A DNA stretch of 64,000 nucleotides from Alicyclobacillus herbarius DSM 13609 (GTDB lineage: Bacteria; Bacillota; Bacilli; Alicyclobacillales; Alicyclobacillaceae). Shown in pieces: positions 59,518 to 64,000 of this stretch. Position numbers and translations under genes: made by a program. The stretch covers positions 124,001-188,000 of the forward strand of contig NZ_AUMH01000003.1 of the NCBI RefSeq assembly GCF_000430585.1, given 5' to 3'. Positions within the stretch are counted from its first letter, which is position 1, and the number at the start of each line of letters is the position of its first letter. The notes below the pieces were generated by a model. That model had not been told where the DNA came from and ran no database searches. It saw nothing but the letters and a program-made list of their open reading frames with translations.

Positions 59518-60843
59518 ATGTCGATGGGGAACTCCTTGGTGATGGGCCTCAACACGGTCTGGGTTGTGCTGACCGCCTCCATGATTTTCTTCATGGAAGG
59601 CGGCTTTGCCCTCCTGGAAGCCGGACTGATTCGCTCCAAGAACCATGTATCCATCATCATGAAGGTCTTCGTCGACCTCATCTTCGGCGTACTCGCGTAT
59701 TTTGTCGTCGGCTTCGGTCTAATGTTCGGCCGTGATGCGGCAGGACTCGTGGGCACCAGCGGATTCTCGCTCACCGGCACGCTGTTACACCTGCCGACAA
59801 CCATTCCTCATGACACCTTTTGGCTGTTTCAAGCCGCGTTCGCCGTTGCCGCCGTCAGCATCGTCAGTGGCGCCGTCGCTGAACGCATGAATTTCAAAGC
59901 CTACCTCCTGCTTGCCGTCCTAATGACGGCGGTCATCTATCCGGTCTCCGGACACTGGGTCTGGGGAGCCGGGGGTTGGCTCAACCAACTGGGGATGCGC
60001 GACTTTGCCGGTTCGGCCACCATTCACGCTATGGCCGGGTGTTCCGCCCTCGTCGCGGCGCGCGCCATTGGCCCACGGGTCGGTAAGTTTGATGAACAGG
60101 GACGGGCGAATTCGTTCCACGCCAGCAGCATTCCGTTGGCCGCGATTGGCACGTTCGTCCTTTGGTTTGGCTGGTTTGGCTTTAACGCGGGCAGCACGTT
60201 AAACGCGGAGGCTTCCGATATCTCGCAGATTGCCGTCAACACCTTGCTCGCCTCCATCGCCGGGGGCGCCAGCGCTCTGTTGTACAGCCTGTTTGTATCC
60301 GACAAGGCGGACGTCCTCGCCACCATCAATGGTGTGCTCGCTGGGCTGGTCGCCATCACCGCTGGATGCGCCTACGTCGGATCCGGAGCGGCGCTGTTGA
60401 TTGGCGGTTGTGCTGGCATCCTGATGCTCTGGGCCACCCAATGGGTCGATGGTCTCCATGTGGACGATCCGGTCGGTGCAGTCGCTGTTCATGGGGCCGG
60501 CGGAATCTTTGGCACGCTCATGGTGGGCTTGTTTGCAGAGCACGGCGGCTTGCTCTACGGCGGGGGATTGCGGCTGTTCGCGGTGCAAGCCCTTGGTGCG
60601 GCAGCGGTCTGCGTCTGGGGAGCCGTTTCCACCTTTGGCGCCTTAAAGCTTGTCGCGCGCGTCGTGCCGCTTCGAGTCAGCCTCGCGGAGGAAGAATTGG
60701 GACTCGACCTGAGTCATCACGGGATTTCCGCCACCCATGTCGACTGGGGCCATGCTGCGGCGCGGCAGGTCAAGGGCGGACCGAGGTCGTACGTGGCATC
60801 ACCTGCGGCCCCCCTTGTCCATCCGGCAGGTAGGGAATCGTAA
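59518..60843 (+). CDS. amt: Ammonium transporter
   Basis: A 441-residue Amt/MEP channel with eleven helices. The N-terminal segment FFMEGGFALLEAGLIRSKN is typical, and both conserved pore histidines are present in ATIHAMAGC and VAVHGAGGIFG. The ATG at 59518 follows GGAGG by 6 bp; an upstream GTG (59512) overlaps that site. No glnB/glnK gene follows, which is unusual since PII often accompanies amt. Confidence 0.94.
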   Translation: MSMGNSLVMGLNTVWVVLTASMIFFMEGGFALLEAGLIRSKNHVSIIMKVFVDLIFGVLAYFVVGFGLMFGRDAAGLVGTSGFSLTGTLLHLPTTIPHDTFWLFQAAFAVAAVSIVSGAVAERMNFKAYLLLAVLMTAVIYPVSGHWVWGAGGWLNQLGMRDFAGSATIHAMAGCSALVAARAIGPRVGKFDEQGRANSFHASSIPLAAIGTFVLWFGWFGFNAGSTLNAEASDISQIAVNTLLASIAGGASALLYSLFVSDKADVLATINGVLAGLVAITAGCAYVGSGAALLIGGCAGILMLWATQWVDGLHVDDPVGAVAVHGAGGIFGTLMVGLFAEHGGLLYGGGLRLFAVQALGAAAVCVWGAVSTFGALKLVARVVPLRVSLAEEELGLDLSHHGISATHVDWGHAAARQVKGGPRSYVASPAAPLVHPAGRES

Positions 60844-60894
60844 TCCGCGGTGCCTGCCGAACGCGCGCAGCGCTCGCGCCGCGAGGTCATCCCC

Positions 60895-62343
60895 TCAACG
60901 ATTCCCATGCACGCTGGCAGCCTCTAACGAATCCACGGGCGGATCGCGCCGGGCCACGCCCGTTTGTACCGCCGCCTCGGCAACCGCCTTGCGCACCGAC
61001 TCAACCACATGCGGATTGAAAACGCTCGGGATAATGTACTGTTCGTTCAGCTGTTCCTCCGGCACACACGCCGCAATCGCACGCGCCGCAGCCAGTTTCA
61101 TCTCCTCATTGATTTCCCGCGCCCGCACATCGAGCGCCCCGCGGAAAATCCCTGGAAAGCACAACACGTTGTTAATCTGATTCGGATAGTCCGATCTCCC
61201 TGTGGCCATCACCCGGACATACGGCTCGGCTTCTTCCGGCAGAATCTCAGGAATCGGATTGGCCATGGCAAAGACAATTGGGTTCTCGGCCATCGTCTTC
61301 AGGTGGTCCACCGTTAACACGCCCGGCCCGGACACCCCGATGAACACATCGGCTCCACGAATGGCGTCGGCCAAGGTGCCGGACATCCCCCGTCGGTTGG
61401 TATTTTCCGCGTACCACTGTTTGATGGGGTTGTCATAAGTGTGCCCGGGTTCAATGATGCCACTGCGATCGCAGCCAATGACGTCGCATACACCCGAGGC
61501 CAACAGAATCTTGGTACAGGCCACGCCAGCCGCACCCACCCCGCTCATCACCACGTGCAGGTCCGCCATCCGTTTTCCCACAATCTTCAGGGCGTTCAGC
61601 AGACCAGCCAGCATCACCACGGCCGTACCGTGTTGATCATCGTGAAAGACGGGAATATCGAGTTCCTGCCGCAGCCGTTCTTCGATTTCAAAACACCGCG
61701 GCGAGGAAATGTCCTCGAGGTTAATGCCTCCAAATACCGGAGCGATGCCTTTCACCATGCGGATAATTTCTTCCGTGTCCTGAGTATCCAGGCAAATCGG
61801 GAACGCGTCCACATCAGCAAACTGCTTGAACAGCATCGCCTTGCCTTCCATCACGGGCAGCGCCGCGCGTGGGCCAATATTGCCAAGCCCCAACACGGCC
61901 GATCCGTCCGTTACCACAGCGATGGTATTGCGTTTGATGGTGAGCTGGAACGCCTTGCTCGGGTCTTGGTGGATGGCTTGACAAACCCGTGCCACCCCCG
62001 GCGTGTAGACCATCGATAGGTCATCCCGGTTTTTCACCGGCACCTTCAGGTGCGTGCCGATTTTACCCCCAAGGTGAACCAGAAACGTCCGGTCGGAAGC
62101 GTGCACAATCTCGATTCCGTCCAGATCCCGTAAAGCCTGAATCACCCGCTGCCCATCCTCGTCGCTGCGGACGCTGACCGTAACATCTCGCACCGTATAT
62201 TCTTTGGCCACGTGGTGAACGTCCATGGCGACAATGTCTCCGCCTGCCTCACTCATCGCCGTATAGGCGTCGCTGAAACGAACGCCCCGGGCGATGCGCA
62301 GGCGAAGCACAAGCCGCAACTCATTTCCGCCTGAATGAGCCAC
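60895..62343 (-). CDS. NAD(P)-dependent malic enzyme with N-terminal ACT domain
   Basis: Decarboxylates malate to pyruvate. The 482-residue protein has an N-terminal ACT domain (about 6-80), the malic enzyme core with MVYTPGVARVC, TDGSAVLGLGNIGPRAALPV and VFHDDQHGTAVVMLAGLLN, and the NAD-binding VVMSGVGAAGVACTKILLASG. The ACT domain suggests allosteric control by a small molecule such as an amino acid. GTG 62343 has GAGGGG 6 bp upstream. A longer frame to 62727 has no site. Monocistronic and convergent with amt. Confidence 0.93.
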   Translation of the reverse strand: MAHSGGNELRLVLRLRIARGVRFSDAYTAMSEAGGDIVAMDVHHVAKEYTVRDVTVSVRSDEDGQRVIQALRDLDGIEIVHASDRTFLVHLGGKIGTHLKVPVKNRDDLSMVYTPGVARVCQAIHQDPSKAFQLTIKRNTIAVVTDGSAVLGLGNIGPRAALPVMEGKAMLFKQFADVDAFPICLDTQDTEEIIRMVKGIAPVFGGINLEDISSPRCFEIEERLRQELDIPVFHDDQHGTAVVMLAGLLNALKIVGKRMADLHVVMSGVGAAGVACTKILLASGVCDVIGCDRSGIIEPGHTYDNPIKQWYAENTNRRGMSGTLADAIRGADVFIGVSGPGVLTVDHLKTMAENPIVFAMANPIPEILPEEAEPYVRVMATGRSDYPNQINNVLCFPGIFRGALDVRAREINEEMKLAAARAIAACVPEEQLNEQYIIPSVFNPHVVESVRKAVAEAAVQTGVARRDPPVDSLEAASVHGNR

Positions 62344-62465
62344 ATCGTCCCCTCCCAGCATAACTATCTGAATTCTAATAATCCTTATACTACCATGGAT
62401 TGATGAAGAAGTGTTATCCGGAGGGACAATGTATGTCAACGGACGGTGCAGTTTCTTTAGCCCTG

Positions 62466-63551
62466 TTAACGGGACGCAGCCCGGACCAGGGTGCGCAGCG
62501 TGGCCGCAGCGTCTTCCAGGACCTGCTGGACCAGCGCCCCCGCCGGATGGGACGCAGCCAAGGCATGTGCCTGTCCGGCCCATAACGACATAAATTCGAC
62601 ATTGCCGGTCTCCGCTGCAGCCCGGCGAATGTCCTGGGTCAGCGCGTTCTGTATCGGATACGGGGGAATCTCCCCGGGATACTGGGCCATTCGCTCCATA
62701 AAAGTGGTCCGCAGGCCGCGCGCCCACTTCCCTGAGTAGGCTCGCGTCAGCTCCGTCTCATCTTCATCGCTGGCTTGTAGCCGCTGTTTGTACGCCTGGT
62801 GCACCCCGCTCTCCAGACAGGTCAGGAACGCGGTTCCCATCTGGACCGCGCTGGCGCCGAGCGCCAAGGCCGCGACCAAGCCTCGCCCATCCATGATGCC
62901 ACCAGACGCAATCACCGGGATTTGCACCTTATCGACAACTTGTGGGACCAAGGCCATGGTTCCGATGAGGGCCCGGTTTACGTCGTCCTCAGCAAATGTG
63001 CCGCGGTGCCCACCCGCTTCGCTTCCCTGCGCGACAACCGCATCCACTCCCGCCTGTTCCAGCAACACGGCTTCCCGAACCGTCGTCGCGGTTCCAATAA
63101 TCACGGCGTGTTCTTTCAACCGCTGCAGGGTTTTTTCCCCCGGGATGCCAAACGTGAAGCTGAATACGGGGACCTTCTCCTCGACCACAACCTCGACCTG
63201 CTCCTCAAAATCCACCTCCACGGCGGGCGTCCCAGTCCGTTGCGACAGCCCCAAGTCTTCCCGAATCTCGTTGAGGTACGCGTTCATGTCCTCCACAACC
63301 GCCGCCTCGATGTCCGGGACGGTTTCCAGCGCAAACAAGTTGACGGCAAACGGCCTCTCCGTCAGTTCACGAACCCGGCGGATCTGGTCGCGAAGTGCAT
63401 CCGGCCGCAGGTAACCGCCGCCGATGGTGCCCAAACCGCCTTGATTGGATACGGCGGCTACGAGCTCCGGCGTCGTCGGTCCGCCGGCCATCCCGGCCTG
63501 AATCAGCGGGTAGCGAATCTTCAGCAACTCGGTGATGCGCGTGTTCAACAC
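62466..63551 (-). CDS. Nitronate monooxygenase / FMN-dependent oxidoreductase family protein
   Basis: A 361-residue TIM-barrel flavoprotein (2-nitropropane dioxygenase family). It has YPLIQAGMAGGPTTPELVAAV, the FMN phosphate site GSEAGGHRG, IPVIASGGIMDGRGLVAALALGA and QMGTAFLT. Start GTG 63551, 9 bp after AAAGGAG. Annotations of such proteins vary between nitronate monooxygenase and enoyl-ACP reductase II (FabK); without a substrate-specific motif, the former is a general label. Confidence 0.85.
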   Translation of the reverse strand: MLNTRITELLKIRYPLIQAGMAGGPTTPELVAAVSNQGGLGTIGGGYLRPDALRDQIRRVRELTERPFAVNLFALETVPDIEAAVVEDMNAYLNEIREDLGLSQRTGTPAVEVDFEEQVEVVVEEKVPVFSFTFGIPGEKTLQRLKEHAVIIGTATTVREAVLLEQAGVDAVVAQGSEAGGHRGTFAEDDVNRALIGTMALVPQVVDKVQIPVIASGGIMDGRGLVAALALGASAVQMGTAFLTCLESGVHQAYKQRLQASDEDETELTRAYSGKWARGLRTTFMERMAQYPGEIPPYPIQNALTQDIRRAAAETGNVEFMSLWAGQAHALAASHPAGALVQQVLEDAAATLRTLVRAASR

Positions 63552-63641
63552 CCGAATCTTCTCCTTTCCCAGAAACAAGGTCAGGCAGAGCCGGTCACAG
63601 TCAAGTCGCCCGAACCGGCCTGCCTGAACGAATCATCCAGA

Positions 63642-64000
63642 TTATACCTTGGAGGCCCACTCCCCATGGCGGAGAACCGGCACCCACCGTCCGGACGCGT
63701 CCAACCCGTTAATATTCAACTCCGCTGAGCCAATCATGAAGTCCACGTGCATCAAGCTCGTGTTAAGTCCCCGCCTTTTCAACTCATCCCGGTTCATCCG
63801 TACCCCATCCTTGAGATTCAGGGGATAGGCCGACCCGATGGCCAGGTGGCAAGACGCGTTTTCATCGAACAAGGTATGATGGAACAGAACACCGGCCTGA
63901 GAGACAGGAGAACTGTTCGGAACCAGTGCCACTTCGCCAAGGTAATGGGAGCCTTCATCCGTTTCGATGATCGACGCGAGCACGTCCTCTCCGACGCGCG
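63642..64000 (-). CDS. M29-family aminopeptidase, C-terminal part
   Basis: The last 118 codons of an aminopeptidase that runs off the right edge. LGEVALVPNSSPVSQAG, LFDENASCHLAIGSAYP and SLMHVDFMIGS are conserved blocks near the C-terminus of AmpS/aminopeptidase T (clan MQ) with metal-binding Glu, His and Asp residues. The N-terminal domain lies outside. It is followed at about 90 bp by the convergent-free nitronate monooxygenase gene on the same strand. Confidence 0.9.
   Translation of the reverse strand, partial: RVGEDVLASIIETDEGSHYLGEVALVPNSSPVSQAGVLFHHTLFDENASCHLAIGSAYPLNLKDGVRMNRDELKRRGLNTSLMHVDFMIGSAELNINGLDASGRWVPVLRHGEWASKV

Noticed and set aside
1-64000. CRISPR arrays, IS elements, prophage or toxin-antitoxin systems
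   Set aside because: No regularly spaced repeats, transposase or integrase frames, or terminal repeats with target duplications were recognised anywhere in the window.

Overview
The window reads as chromosome of a spore-forming, GC-rich member of the Bacillota, most likely an acid- or heat-tolerant relative of Alicyclobacillus. This is inferred from gene content: SAM-I riboswitches on a metNIQ system, a menaquinone pathway, small YjcZ-like and GerPF-like spore proteins, strong AGGAGG ribosome binding sites with frequent GTG and TTG starts, a class II ribonucleotide reductase, and a sulfocyanin-type copper protein best known from acidophiles. No species can be named from sequence alone.

Layout. 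1-7000: start of a B12-dependent ribonucleotide reductase with nrdR and its own NrdR boxes, a HAD phosphatase, a beta-lactamase-fold hydrolase, dapF, two MaoC-type dehydratases, an SDR remnant and an intact SDR. 7081-15549: folD, two identical tRNA-Leu(CAG) genes, an MFS exporter, purE-purK, a CoA-transferase pair and a flavin reductase. 15553-19154: a tightly coupled envelope cluster with two GT28-type glycolipid glycosyltransferases, a polysaccharide deacetylase and a YkoP-like protein. 19422-28401: sulfocyanin, a TlpA/ResA-like lipoprotein, and menaquinone genes (menB-E-F-D-H on the minus strand, menA divergent, no menC). 28548-34588: a modular cell-wall hydrolase, a truncated yyaL, a DUF1284 gene and an L,D-transpeptidase lipoprotein. 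34772-37998: metN-metI and metQ, divergent, each behind its own SAM riboswitch.

38139-57017: cobyrinate diamide synthase, DedA and small proteins, a CPA antiporter, a cobalamin-riboswitch operon (btuF-btuC-btuD-cobU-cobS-cobQ), a PduO-type adenosyltransferase, a sodium:solute symporter flanked by AraR-like operators, cobT and a heme-oxygenase-fold oxidase gene. 57372-64000: molybdenum cofactor genes (mobB, moeA), an ammonium transporter, an ACT-domain malic enzyme, a nitronate monooxygenase-like protein and the C-terminal end of an M29 aminopeptidase.

The genes fit together as B12 uptake and nucleotide-loop assembly feeding a B12-dependent ribonucleotide reductase, a menaquinone and copper-protein respiratory chain, and envelope building. 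Several truncated genes (SDR, yyaL, phzF, a glutamate synthase piece, and a cobD-like leader fused to cobQ) show that small deletions have shaped the region. No IS element, prophage or CRISPR array was recognised. I found no large novel system with strong evidence. The best candidates for follow-up are the glycolipid cluster, the cobD-cobQ fusion, the cobT/oxidase pair, the sulfocyanin and the twin riboswitches.
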